In this document: positions 47,464-55,672 of the stretch, piece after piece
How positions within the stretch are numbered: position 1 is the first letter of the stretch
Layout of the letters: each line of letters begins with the position of its first letter
From: Aquimarina sp. ERC-38
GTDB lineage: Bacteria; Bacteroidota; Bacteroidia; Flavobacteriales; Flavobacteriaceae
Direction of reading: 5' to 3'
DNA: 64,000 nt
Assembly (NCBI RefSeq): GCF_026222555.1
Contig: NZ_CP098511.1
Coordinates: 539,501-603,500, forward strand
The notes under the pieces: generated by a model
Seen by the model: the letters and a program-made list of their open reading frames with translations, nothing else
Database searches by the model: none
What the model was told of the DNA's origin: nothing
Position numbers and translations under genes: made by a program

Positions 47464-47754
47464 ATGGAAGTAATCATAATTGAAAGCGAGGCTTTCTACA
47501 AATTAATGGAAGAAGTAATGGGAACGGTATATAAAACAGTCCGGGAAGCCAAAGAAGAAGCTTTGAACTCAAAAGCAGTTTCCAAGGACTATGTAGGGAC
47601 TATGGATGCCTTGAAGCTATTAGGGCTGAAAAGTAAGAAAAGGTTGTACCAACTTCGGGAAGACAAACTTATTGACTGGTATCAACATGGTCGCAGGGTA
47701 CTTTATAGTAAACAGAGTATTATACGGTATATAGAAGGTCAAAAGGTCAATTAA
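47464..47754 (+). CDS. Excisionase-like helix-turn-helix protein
   Basis: This 96-residue protein has an N-terminal helical part (FYKLMEEVMGTVYKTVREAK) followed by a winged HTH_17-type domain: TMDALKLLGLKSKKRLYQL, then DKLIDWYQHGRRVLYSKQSI. This build is standard for small DNA-binding proteins of Bacteroidota mobile elements that act as excisionases or regulators. It precedes the replication genes and is separated from them by a long perfect hairpin. Confidence 0.75.
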   Translation: MEVIIIESEAFYKLMEEVMGTVYKTVREAKEEALNSKAVSKDYVGTMDALKLLGLKSKKRLYQLREDKLIDWYQHGRRVLYSKQSIIRYIEGQKVN

Positions 47755-47755
47755 A

Positions 47756-47807
47756 TAATTAGTCTATGGGGGGATGATACCTATCTCATCCCCCCATAAA
47801 CTAATTA
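47756..47807. repeat. Long near-perfect hairpin between HTH and replication genes
   Basis: Inner stem TATGGGGGGATGA (47765-47777) pairs perfectly with 47786-47798 around an eight-base loop. The outer stem TAATTAGT (47756-47763) pairs with 47800-47807, with one C/A mismatch between. No T run follows, so an ordinary terminator is less likely than an attenuator or an origin-type structure. Confidence 0.75.
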
Positions 47808-47839
47808 GTTACCCTTAACAAAATTAAAAAGCATCCAAA

Positions 47840-48817
47840 ATGAACAAAAAAGATCCGGCAGTACTGTGGTATACCAATGATTTCCTGGAAGGGACCGCAG
47901 ACCTATCCCCTGAAGAGATCGGGGTATATACCATTTTATTATGTTACCAGCACCGTAGGGGGTTCTTACCTGACAACCTGAAAAAACTATCCAGGTTGGT
48001 ACGCCTTCCCCAACCGGAGTTTGAAGCGATATGGGTAGAAGTAAGCCAAAAATTCGTTTCGTATGCGAGCGTGTTTAAAGAAGGTAGCGACTATGGTAGC
48101 GACCTCTTTAGCGATGAGCTAAAAAACAAGATTGTAAACCCCAGGATGTTCCTGGAATCCCGGAAGCGAACAAAATACCTCGGAAAAAAAGCGGTTTTTG
48201 CTGTCGTTGGAAACTGGTTCAGGCACCATCCTACGGCAAAAAAACTACGGAAACCTCAAAAAGAGAAAATAAAAAAGCAAATCGATTATCCTATGATCTT
48301 TGATAGCCTTCTAAACAAGGAACAAATTGAAATGTACCTTAACAAGATCGCTGATCGCTTCGCTAAGGGAAGTGATCAGCAAGCACTTTTTTTAGAAGAT
48401 GAAAATAAAGATGTAATTGTAAATGAAAATGTAGATGAAAATGAAAATGTAGATGAAAATGAAATTGTAAATGAAGATGAAAATATAAATAATATAATAG
48501 AAGGCGAAGATCTAAAAATTGAAACTTTGGTCAGTAAAAATTTTAAAGAACGACTCGGCTTTTTCTTTGCTCAAAACGGGAATGCCCGTTTCCAGAAAGT
48601 GGAAGCCTTCCTTCAAAAACTGTATGCTCGAGGGGAACTAAAAGAATTTGTTGATCAAAGTGAAGCTTACATGGCTTATAAAAAAGCTTCGCAAGAACGT
48701 ATCCATGGTTGGAGGGGGTATACCGGGGCGTGGAAACAAACGAATTGGAAAAGTAAATTGGCGCAGTTTAATTCAAACCTAAAATTAAATAAAAAGAAAT
48801 TCTCTGTAAACCGATAG
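47840..48817 (+). CDS. DUF1376-type replisome organiser protein
   Basis: This 325-residue protein has an N-terminal winged-helix domain of the DUF1376/replisome-organiser type (PAVLWYTNDFLEGTADLSPE, EIGVYTILLCYQHRRGFLPD, then SRLVRLPQPEFEAIW). The middle is a basic linker followed by a six-residue acidic repeat (NENVDE, four units, about 195-218). A C-terminal conserved piece has FLQKLYARGELKEF and WRGYTGAWKQTNW. Phage proteins of this kind open the origin and recruit the helicase loader, here the ATPase encoded next. The six-residue repeats are in frame. Confidence 0.72.
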   Translation: MNKKDPAVLWYTNDFLEGTADLSPEEIGVYTILLCYQHRRGFLPDNLKKLSRLVRLPQPEFEAIWVEVSQKFVSYASVFKEGSDYGSDLFSDELKNKIVNPRMFLESRKRTKYLGKKAVFAVVGNWFRHHPTAKKLRKPQKEKIKKQIDYPMIFDSLLNKEQIEMYLNKIADRFAKGSDQQALFLEDENKDVIVNENVDENENVDENEIVNEDENINNIIEGEDLKIETLVSKNFKERLGFFFAQNGNARFQKVEAFLQKLYARGELKEFVDQSEAYMAYKKASQERIHGWRGYTGAWKQTNWKSKLAQFNSNLKLNKKKFSVNR

Positions 48818-48983
48818 TGTAAAACAGTGGGGGTTTACAAGCCTTTATCCTGTCTTCAAAACGATTAATAAGAATAAAATCCAGTCGGATTTAAGCCGGT
48901 ATAACCGGTAAGCCTAATAAGTTTCCCCGTTCGAAGTAGAATAAGCAAGGAAAACGGGTTTAAATATGTAATAACGCCAACTT

Positions 48984-49658
48984 ATGATAATCAGTAGGAC
49001 CATACTTTGGAAGCTTTTTAAAAAAGCCTATGTACTAGCGCATAACAAAAAGTTTGTAGAGACCCCGGATACCCTTGCCAATATCGCGCCAGTTATCGAA
49101 TATTTCTCCATGCATGAGAATTTCTTCAGGCGAAAAGCCCTGATTACAAAAACCGGGAACACAAAACTGGTTCCCGGTTTTAATAAAGGTTTACTTATCG
49201 TAGGGGGGTATGGTAATGGAAAGACTACGATTATGGAAGCACTGGGTTTAGTCTTTGACCATTACCGGATGCCTATGCGCTTTAAAGGTTATAAAGCCCA
49301 CAACCTGGTTACCGAATACGAACGGATCGGGGCGGATAAAACTTATCTGGAAAGTTCAAAATATCAGTTTTGCCACCGCCTTACCCATTGCAAAGGGTTA
49401 TACATTGATGATGTTAAAAAAGAAAGGGAAGCTTCTAACTACGGGAAAGTAAATTTAATCCGGGATATCTTGGAAAAACGCTATGACCATAAACAGGGAA
49501 AAACTTATATCACCTGCAATTATCGCGAGGGGGATACAACAAATGACCTGGAAGATGCATTGGCCGAGTTCGGGGAACTGTATGGGGGGCATATCTACGA
49601 CCGTCTGTTTTCCATGTTCAACATCCTTGAATTCAAAGGGCCTACTTTTAGAAGGTAA
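48984..49658 (+). CDS. DnaC/IstB-like AAA+ ATPase (helicase loader)
   Basis: This 224-residue ATPase has Walker A in GLLIVGGYGNGKTTIMEALG near residue 75, Walker B in KGLYIDDVKKE near 138, a sensor-type TYITCNYREG near 172, and the C-terminal GGHIYDRLFSMFNILEFKGP ending typical of DnaC-like loaders. It follows the replisome organiser after 166 bases. No replicative helicase gene is visible, so it probably loads the host DnaB. The C-terminal signature argues against its being a genome-packaging ATPase, although size alone would allow it. Confidence 0.72.
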   Translation: MIISRTILWKLFKKAYVLAHNKKFVETPDTLANIAPVIEYFSMHENFFRRKALITKTGNTKLVPGFNKGLLIVGGYGNGKTTIMEALGLVFDHYRMPMRFKGYKAHNLVTEYERIGADKTYLESSKYQFCHRLTHCKGLYIDDVKKEREASNYGKVNLIRDILEKRYDHKQGKTYITCNYREGDTTNDLEDALAEFGELYGGHIYDRLFSMFNILEFKGPTFRR

Positions 49659-49914
49659 TTTGGTGGAAAACATTCTTGGAAAACATATCTCAATAAAAGT
49701 GGTAAACCCATATTAAACGTAAAATGAACAGACGTTAAGAATAATGGAAAACTTATTCTATTCCAATCGCCAAATTCTGAAATTTAAGTTCTTTAACGGT
49801 TATAAATAGGGTGAAATCCCCCTTTATTTTAAAAAGTTATCCACTTACTTTTGAAGTACTCCAACTTGACGATCGCAATCATTATTTAATAAAACATTTA
49901 AAATTATAAAAATA

Positions 49915-51840
49915 ATGGATTTAAAATATTTAAAAGAGCAACTTAAAAGTAATACCCGTTTATCGGTACCAGAACAGTTCAAGTTAAAAGAAGAAATACT
50001 TAAAACTGATCCATCGCTTATCTACCCTTGGTACTGGCTTGAACCCTGTGAGGTTAAAGTACTGATTGTTGTAGATGGGTTGAATTTTGGAATTTCAACA
50101 ACAGGGTTATCAGGGTTCCTATCTATCTTCAAAAAGCTGGAACAGGAAAGCAATGTACATATCAATTACAAAGTGACCCTCGCAGACCGAAGAAACGTTA
50201 ATATTAACGGACAGTCGATGCAAGGGGGCAACCCGGATTTTGATAAACGTGTTATTAATTTCAAGTTTGATAATGATCAACATTTTTCCGATACTATGTA
50301 TGATCAAGTCTGGTTATTTGGAATTGCTTCTACTTCCAATTCTTTAACTAATACAGAAGCTAGTGCTATAGAAAGTTATATGAACAAAGGGGGTGGGTTA
50401 TTTGCTACCGGCGACCATGGAGCTCTTGGAAAATCCCTTTGCGGTATTATACCCAGGGTAAAAGATATGAGGTATTGGGATGATACAACTCCAAGTCCTA
50501 TTGATCCTTCAAATGAAGTAAGTATGAGGGGACCCCGAAGAAATGATACAAACCAGCCTAAACCTGGGGATGCAGCATCTACGGATTTTAGTAATCAGGC
50601 AGATGATATTCCCCAGACTATTCACGCCAAATTGTATAATGGCCTACCCCACCCTTTGTTAGCTATAAGTACTTCTATTGTACCTTCAGGTATTCTACAA
50701 CAGATGCCAGACCACCCGCATGAAGGGGAATGTAAGCCTGAAACCGATTTTACCGTGACCAACCCCAAGACAGGGCAAAGTCAGACTATAAGAACACAAA
50801 ATATTGCCATATCCTTTGTGACATCAGGAAACATAACAAATGGAAAAGTCCCTACTGACCCACACTGCTTCCCTTCTATATCTGTATTTGACGGAAAACA
50901 AGCAAATGTGGGAAGAATTGTTATTGATTCAACCTGGCATCATTTTGTAAACGTAAACCTTAATGGGTTGTTACCAAATTCCCTTGCTATCATCGAAGAG
51001 TATTTTAAAAATATAGCCAAGTGGATGACCCGAAAAAAAAATATGTTATGCTTGTATAAACGAATATTAGTTTTAGCAACTTTAAATGACAGAATCATGG
51101 AGTCCAATATGCAGAACCCGGACTTACCCCTTTCACAAATAAAAGATGAAGAATTAATATCCATAGGGACTCACGCGATACAGTATATGTCGGAAAACCA
51201 TAATAGTTCATTTGGGATGGATTTTGCTATTTCTTTAATTGAACCTTTGTTACCAGATTTGACTAGAGAACTAAACCCATGGATAGAACAGAGGACTAAT
51301 AATCATACAAGCCCATGGCTAAATCCTGAAGGTATTCTTCAATATGGTATAGGATCGGGTATTGTAAATCTTAGTGGGATCCTGGAGGCCAATTTAGATA
51401 AGCCTATTAGTCCTGAACTAGAAGAAGAAATCGATAGGGCTTTCTTCGATGGTGCCAAGGTAGGTATTAAAAAAGGGTTCTCTTCTTTTCAGGAATCCTT
51501 TTCTGGGTTTAATAACAATATTTCTAGGTTAACTACCGAAGATCATAAAGTATTTGGAAAAGTAACTGATGTAAAAGGCAATCCTTTAAGCGGTGTAGTA
51601 CTTAAAGCTGTCGACAAAGATTTTACTGGTGAGAATTTATTAGGATCCAAGACCCTTACTGAAAAGGATGGTAGTTATAAAATTAATTACCGCCAGACAG
51701 ATTTTGTGATCAACGGAAAAGAATCTGGAGGTGCTAATATTGTAATTTACGTTTATGACAAAGAAGGGGAGCTTATTTATACTTCAAAAGTTTATAATAA
51801 CTCTCCAAAGGAAACGGAAATTAATATTGAACTGAATTAA
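49915..51840 (+). CDS. Cargo protein with GATase/ThuA-like part and Tc-toxin-type transthyretin domain
   Basis: This 641-residue protein has no signal. About 40-370 appears to be a Rossmann-like glutamine-amidotransferase/ThuA-type domain (VLIVVDGLNFGIS, MYDQVWLFGIAST, SYMNKGGGLFATGDHGALG); the catalytic Cys is not evident. About 540-641 is a transthyretin-like domain (HKVFGKVTDVKGNPLSGVVL, LTEKDGSYKINY, ending IYTSKVYNNSP) as found in Tc-toxin A/B subunits and related exported proteins. It sits alone between replication and structural modules, with its own terminator, in the place of a cargo (moron) gene. Role unknown. Confidence 0.55.
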   Translation: MDLKYLKEQLKSNTRLSVPEQFKLKEEILKTDPSLIYPWYWLEPCEVKVLIVVDGLNFGISTTGLSGFLSIFKKLEQESNVHINYKVTLADRRNVNINGQSMQGGNPDFDKRVINFKFDNDQHFSDTMYDQVWLFGIASTSNSLTNTEASAIESYMNKGGGLFATGDHGALGKSLCGIIPRVKDMRYWDDTTPSPIDPSNEVSMRGPRRNDTNQPKPGDAASTDFSNQADDIPQTIHAKLYNGLPHPLLAISTSIVPSGILQQMPDHPHEGECKPETDFTVTNPKTGQSQTIRTQNIAISFVTSGNITNGKVPTDPHCFPSISVFDGKQANVGRIVIDSTWHHFVNVNLNGLLPNSLAIIEEYFKNIAKWMTRKKNMLCLYKRILVLATLNDRIMESNMQNPDLPLSQIKDEELISIGTHAIQYMSENHNSSFGMDFAISLIEPLLPDLTRELNPWIEQRTNNHTSPWLNPEGILQYGIGSGIVNLSGILEANLDKPISPELEEEIDRAFFDGAKVGIKKGFSSFQESFSGFNNNISRLTTEDHKVFGKVTDVKGNPLSGVVLKAVDKDFTGENLLGSKTLTEKDGSYKINYRQTDFVINGKESGGANIVIYVYDKEGELIYTSKVYNNSPKETEINIELN

Positions 51841-51890
51841 ACCTAAAAAACAATTAGGATCGATAGTAAAATAACTATTGTAAAAAATCA

Positions 51891-51927
51891 AACCCTTTCT
51901 CATTTCCTATATGAGAAAGGGTTTTCT
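51891..51927 (+). terminator. Terminator after cargo gene
   Basis: A perfect 13-bp stem, AACCCTTTCTCAT / ATGAGAAAGGGTT, with a seven-base loop and T-rich tail. Confidence 0.88.
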
Positions 51928-51960
51928 TTCATGAACTAAAATACTTATGGCACATATTTT

Positions 51961-52131
51961 CTACTCTAAAACCCCGAATGCCCGATAAATTAATCGTACC
52001 TCCCAAGGGTATAACAACTGCCTTCTCCCGGTATCCAATTCTTCGATTTCCTTTAATTTCCTGCGCAACGTCTGCCGGCTAACCCCTAAAAAAATACTCA
52101 ATTCCTGTTTTGTCATAAATTTTATCTGCAT
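51961..52131 (-). CDS. Small HTH protein, 56 residues
   Basis: The minus-strand frame starts at ATG 52131 and encodes a 56-residue protein: MTKQELSIFLGVSRQTLRRK gives a compact helix-turn-helix (TKQELSIFLGVS, then RQTLRRK recognition helix), followed by RRQLLYPWEVRLIYRAFG. It is divergent from the large operon that begins at 52330, so it may repress that operon. It is one gene only and short, but the HTH is convincing. Confidence 0.6.
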   Translation of the reverse strand: MQIKFMTKQELSIFLGVSRQTLRRKLKEIEELDTGRRQLLYPWEVRLIYRAFGVLE

Positions 52132-52303
52132 CTCCTATCGTGTATTAATAGCTATTAATGTGTATTGGTATTACCAAGCGTTACAAAGTGTAAAAAAACC
52201 CTCCAAAACCGTCCGTACAGCCCTAATTTACTACAATTTTTATAAAAAACAACCTTTATTACCCAGCTTGTATAACTCCCTTTTTTAACCCGTTTTTTCC
52301 ACA

Positions 52304-52311
52304 TTACTTTG
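52304..52311 (+). promoter_or_regulatory. Possible -7 element of the structural operon
   Basis: TTACTTTG is one base off TAnnTTTG and lies 18 bases before the first gene of the long operon, with a T-rich stretch upstream. Weak match. Confidence 0.25.
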
Positions 52312-52329
52312 ACCTAAAACCAGTACGGA

Positions 52330-52791
52330 ATGTTTAAATGGATTGCAGGTGGCCTAGCCGCTATTTTTTCGATACGGTACTTGTCCCTTTTACAAAAAGC
52401 AAGTGCCAATATCACCTCCCGGATCCGGGTGCGGGTGCATAAGGTGAATCTTATGGGTATCGAACTAAAGGCAATGGTACAATTGCAAAACCCGAACCCG
52501 GTAAGCTTGCGGATACAACACCCTTTTGTCAGGGTTTTGCATAAAAACAAGTTACTGGGAAGCTCCATTATAGAAAACCGTCTTATTGAAATACCTGAAA
52601 ACAGTCAAAAGGACTTTGACCTGCATATACAATCCGCAGGATGGCTTACCCTGATCCAGGTACTGGGAACAGGGGTAGTTGGACTAATAAGGAAAGGGGA
52701 CCCTGTCCGGATCGCTATACAAACCCAGATTATCTCAAGGGTTAATGGCCTGCCTTATGAACAAACCGATACCATTACCCTGCAACTCTGA
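52330..52791 (+). CDS. LEA-14-like (WHy domain) membrane-anchored protein
   Basis: This 153-residue protein starts with a short hydrophobic, weakly membrane-type segment (FKWIAGGLAAIFSIRYLSLL) and continues with a LEA-14/WHy-like beta domain: VHKVNLMGIELKAMVQLQNP, then NPVSLRIQHPFVRV, and SIIENRLIEIPENSQKDFDL. WHy domains pack as immunoglobulin-like beta sandwiches. It is the first gene of the operon and overlaps the next by one base. Function is unknown; a membrane or capsid-lining role is possible. Confidence 0.55.
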   Translation: MFKWIAGGLAAIFSIRYLSLLQKASANITSRIRVRVHKVNLMGIELKAMVQLQNPNPVSLRIQHPFVRVLHKNKLLGSSIIENRLIEIPENSQKDFDLHIQSAGWLTLIQVLGTGVVGLIRKGDPVRIAIQTQIISRVNGLPYEQTDTITLQL

Positions 52792-53726
52792 TGAAAGCAC
52801 AACGTAAAAGACATATCGCTAGCACAAAGGGTTTTGACCACCTTATCCCACAGAGTATACGCAAGGACACGGTTATCGTAGGTCACGGAAAGGCAAGGCT
52901 GGAGGACACCCTGCAACTTATGCAAGTGGTCATACAACAGACGAAAGCAGATACTGCCCTTTTAGCAAAAAAGCTTACTGATAAAAACCTATATAAGACC
53001 TGTAAGGGGATATGGCATTTTGTATACCAACATATCCAATACAAGATGGATAAAACAGGGGTGGAACAAGTTCGCCGTCCCTCACGTACCTGGGCAGACC
53101 GGTTTACGGGCGTGGACTGCGATTGTTATACGGTTTTTATCGGGAGCATCCTTACCAATCTGGGGATCCCTTTTAAAATGAGGATTACCAAGTACGGGGG
53201 CAAGCACCACTTTCAGCACGTGTACCCTATTGTGACAACCCGGAACGGAAATATTATTATGGACTGCGTAACCGACCAGTTTAACTATGAAGTCCCTTAT
53301 ACCGAAAAAAAAGACATTGAAGCCCTGGGTGCTTTTGAAATCAACGGCTTGGGAATTTTATGCGGGGTAGATACGGTAGATATAAGCCTTGATGCCCTGG
53401 AAGAAACCCCTATCCCCTTGCGTGAGGTAGTAAGCCCGGCGGTAACGAAAAGAAATTACCCTGTCCGGAACAGGAGGGCAAAACTTCCGATGACCGCAAA
53501 ACCTGGACGGGTACTCTCCCCTTTTCGCCTGGATGATGGGAAACAGATTAAAACACTGCCCGTAAGGAAAGATTTTAACCTGCTCAATTTTTTAATCCTA
53601 TCCGGCATTTCCATAGCCGCAGGGATCGGGGTGCTAAAACTAGTGGGTAGCCATAAAAAGGAAAACAAAAGGACCCGGAGGGATAAACCAAATACTAAAA
53701 AGGGGCGCAGAGCCCCCTCGAAATAG
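52791..53726 (+). CDS. Transglutaminase-like cysteine enzyme with C-terminal membrane anchor
   Basis: This 311-residue protein has a transglutaminase-like core: Cys in FTGVDCDCYTVFIGS near residue 107, His in KHHFQHVYPI near 142, and Asp in IIMDCVTDQFN near 160. One hydrophobic segment (LNFLILSGISIAAGIGVLKL) near 263-283 anchors it, then a basic tail (KKENKRTRRDKPNTKKGRR). This core makes or cuts amide bonds. In a particle-forming element it could process or cross-link coat or membrane proteins, or cut cell-wall peptides. The gene overlaps its upstream neighbour. Confidence 0.65.
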   Translation: MKAQRKRHIASTKGFDHLIPQSIRKDTVIVGHGKARLEDTLQLMQVVIQQTKADTALLAKKLTDKNLYKTCKGIWHFVYQHIQYKMDKTGVEQVRRPSRTWADRFTGVDCDCYTVFIGSILTNLGIPFKMRITKYGGKHHFQHVYPIVTTRNGNIIMDCVTDQFNYEVPYTEKKDIEALGAFEINGLGILCGVDTVDISLDALEETPIPLREVVSPAVTKRNYPVRNRRAKLPMTAKPGRVLSPFRLDDGKQIKTLPVRKDFNLLNFLILSGISIAAGIGVLKLVGSHKKENKRTRRDKPNTKKGRRAPSK

Positions 53727-53733
53727 AAATACT

Positions 53734-54984
53734 ATGGAATTACACCGATTAGACGGCTTTGATGCCACAGGACTGGACGCACTGGATATTACAGATACGG
53801 TTGCCACTTACGGGATAGGTACGGTAGAACAGCCGGAGATTGCTTATGAGATATTGGATGACCATGGCAATGTAGTGATGTATGCCGATGTGGATGAGAA
53901 TATATACGTTATTGACGGGTTGGGCGGGTTCTTTAAAAAGATCGGAAAAGGCCTGAAGAGGTTTGCTAAAAAAGTGGTCAAGCCTGTAGTCAAAACCTTT
54001 AACCGCTTTCTAAACCCGGCTACTATATTACTTAGGAACGGGTTTTTACTGGCCATGAAGATCAATATGATGAAAGTGGCAGAAAAACTACGGTTTGGTT
54101 ATTTAAGCGAATCCGAAGCCAGGAAACGTGGCGGGGATATGGGCAGGTTTGCCAAAATGCGGAAGGCAGTTACCAAAGCTGAAAAGATCTACGAACTGGC
54201 AGGAGGGAAAAAGGAAAACCTTAAAAAGGCAATTTTAAGGGGTAAAGGGAATAAAGACCGGAAAGTACCCCTTAGCGGTTTCGCTTTGGGAAGCCCACTT
54301 GACAATGGGCAACCTGGCGTATTTAACGACCCCTTTGAAAAGTTTGTAGTAGAATCGGACGTGGATACGGTCGAAGCTTTTATCAGGGACGACTTGCAGG
54401 TAGAAGGATTGAGCGGGGTGGCCACCGGGACAGCTATTGCAGCTGCTTCCAGTGCTGTGGCAGGGGTGGCAGCCATCGTAGGGAAGATCGGGGATATTTT
54501 CGGGCAGGCAAAAAGCGTAAAACAACAGGCCAGTAGCATTTTTAAAAAGCCAAAAGCACAAGTAGCCCCGGCAAGGTTTAGCGATCCCCAGATCCCGAGG
54601 TTCCCTGTTCGCAATTTCACCCCTTCCCCTGCGGGGCGTACCTTGCCAGTACCTGTAATTTCCCAAAACAGAAGCTTGCTCCAAAATGACCCTGGTAGTT
54701 CCCAGGGAAAAGAAGGTTTCTTTCAAAAACATAAAACCCCCATCCTCATTGGCGCAGGCTTACTGGTTGTAGGCACCGGGCTTGCCATTGCCGTACGATC
54801 CGGAAAAAAGAAACGGGGCAGGCCTATTTCAGGAACCCCGGTTCGGCGGAAAAGTACCAGGCGAAAAAAACAGGGGGTACAAAGGGATGCCCTGGGGCGC
54901 TTTACCAAGGGTACAAAGACCCGGAGGAAAAGCAGGGCTACCAGGAAAGCCCCTGAAAAACTGGTGCCCAAAGCACTACTGTAA
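53734..54984 (+). CDS. Multi-segment membrane protein with strongly basic tail
   Basis: This 416-residue protein has an acidic N-terminus (1-60), an amphipathic basic helix GGFFKKIGKGLKRFAKKVVK (near 68-87), a hydrophobic stretch (LRNGFLLAMKINMM), an Ala/Gly-rich segment GTAIAAASSAVAGVAAIVGK near 230-250, and a C-terminal transmembrane helix (ILIGAGLLVVGTGLAIAVRS, near 337-356). About 60 residues follow, crowded with Lys and Arg (KSTRRKKQ, TKTRRKSRATRK) and likely to bind nucleic acid. I do not recognise a family. A membrane protein that contacts DNA on the inner face is a common design in membrane-containing phages. Confidence 0.5.
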   Translation: MELHRLDGFDATGLDALDITDTVATYGIGTVEQPEIAYEILDDHGNVVMYADVDENIYVIDGLGGFFKKIGKGLKRFAKKVVKPVVKTFNRFLNPATILLRNGFLLAMKINMMKVAEKLRFGYLSESEARKRGGDMGRFAKMRKAVTKAEKIYELAGGKKENLKKAILRGKGNKDRKVPLSGFALGSPLDNGQPGVFNDPFEKFVVESDVDTVEAFIRDDLQVEGLSGVATGTAIAAASSAVAGVAAIVGKIGDIFGQAKSVKQQASSIFKKPKAQVAPARFSDPQIPRFPVRNFTPSPAGRTLPVPVISQNRSLLQNDPGSSQGKEGFFQKHKTPILIGAGLLVVGTGLAIAVRSGKKKRGRPISGTPVRRKSTRRKKQGVQRDALGRFTKGTKTRRKSRATRKAPEKLVPKALL

Positions 54985-55016
54985 AATAATAATCAATATT
55001 AAAAACGCTAAGTATT

Positions 55017-55595
55017 ATGAAATCAAACGCAAAAGATAGCCTGTTAGAGGTCGGAAAACACTTGAGTACCGGTGTTTTGGGAATGGTAGCCGGATCAGCG
55101 GTAGGAAGGTATTCACTTGCCCTGGGCGCGCTAACCATATTCGGGGGGGCTTACTACGGTAAAGACTGGGTTACTTCGGCAGGGGTAGGCATGGCATTCT
55201 CTAATGGTTTTTCTAAAAGGCCACAAACCACTAATGGTGTAGATGGTATAAGGGACAACCTGGACGATGCCAAAGACCGGGCAATAACCTCCCTAAAGGC
55301 CATTGGCAAAAAGTTATACCTGGACAAGCTCTCCCCTTCCCTGGCCCAAAAAATGGCACTCGGGGATATAGAAGACCGTCCCCTGGTATTTATGGGGTCT
55401 GAAGTAGCGGATACGGGCGACTTTGACACCGGGGAAGTAGATGAGATCATCCGGAAGATTGAAGCCGGGGAAGCCTTGCCCACCATTGATATCGGGCAAA
55501 GTTTTACCAATGGTACAGGCAATGATATCAACGGTATCGATTCCATGGAGTTAAACGGTGCCGAAGATATCTCGGAACTCAATGCCGTAGCCTAG
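55017..55595 (+). CDS. Membrane-associated protein with Gly-rich segments
   Basis: This 192-residue protein has two Gly/Ala-rich hydrophobic segments (STGVLGMVAGSAVGRYSLAL and LTIFGGAYYGKDW, with VTSAGVGMAF after) in the first 60 residues, then an acidic soluble part (DLSPSLAQKMALGD-like) ending in a Ser/Asp-rich tail. Similar small-residue pairs suit tight packing of membrane helices. No family recognised. It lies 32 bases after the basic-tail protein in the operon. Confidence 0.5.
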   Translation: MKSNAKDSLLEVGKHLSTGVLGMVAGSAVGRYSLALGALTIFGGAYYGKDWVTSAGVGMAFSNGFSKRPQTTNGVDGIRDNLDDAKDRAITSLKAIGKKLYLDKLSPSLAQKMALGDIEDRPLVFMGSEVADTGDFDTGEVDEIIRKIEAGEALPTIDIGQSFTNGTGNDINGIDSMELNGAEDISELNAVA

Positions 55596-55628
55596 TAGCA
55601 ACAGGCACATACACATAAAACTATTAAA

Positions 55629-55647
55629 CCTGTCTGTCGGCAGGCAG
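55629..55647. repeat. Palindromic CCTGTCTGTCGGCAGGCAG repeat
   Basis: A near-palindrome in the gap before the candidate coat gene, closely like 12912-12928 near the tRNA-Leu. It has the character of a dispersed host repeat rather than an element-specific site. Confidence 0.55.
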
Positions 55648-55672
55648 AAAAAAGACTTTTAAACGAAAAGAC

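Noticed and set aside
48417..48491. Short GTAGATGAAAATGAAAAT-type repeats considered as a phase-variation tract
   Set aside because: The period is 18 bases, so gain or loss keeps the frame; it encodes an acidic six-residue repeat rather than an on/off switch.
48984..49658. DnaC-like ATPase considered as the genome-packaging ATPase
   Set aside because: The GGHIYDRL ... LEFKGP ending and the position after a replisome organiser fit a helicase loader; no FtsK/HerA-type signature is seen.
54235..54732. A 165-codon minus-strand open frame opposite the basic-tail membrane protein
   Set aside because: It lies wholly within a well-supported plus-strand gene in an operon, has Cys/Pro-rich unnatural composition, and is explained by the G+C-rich codons of that gene.
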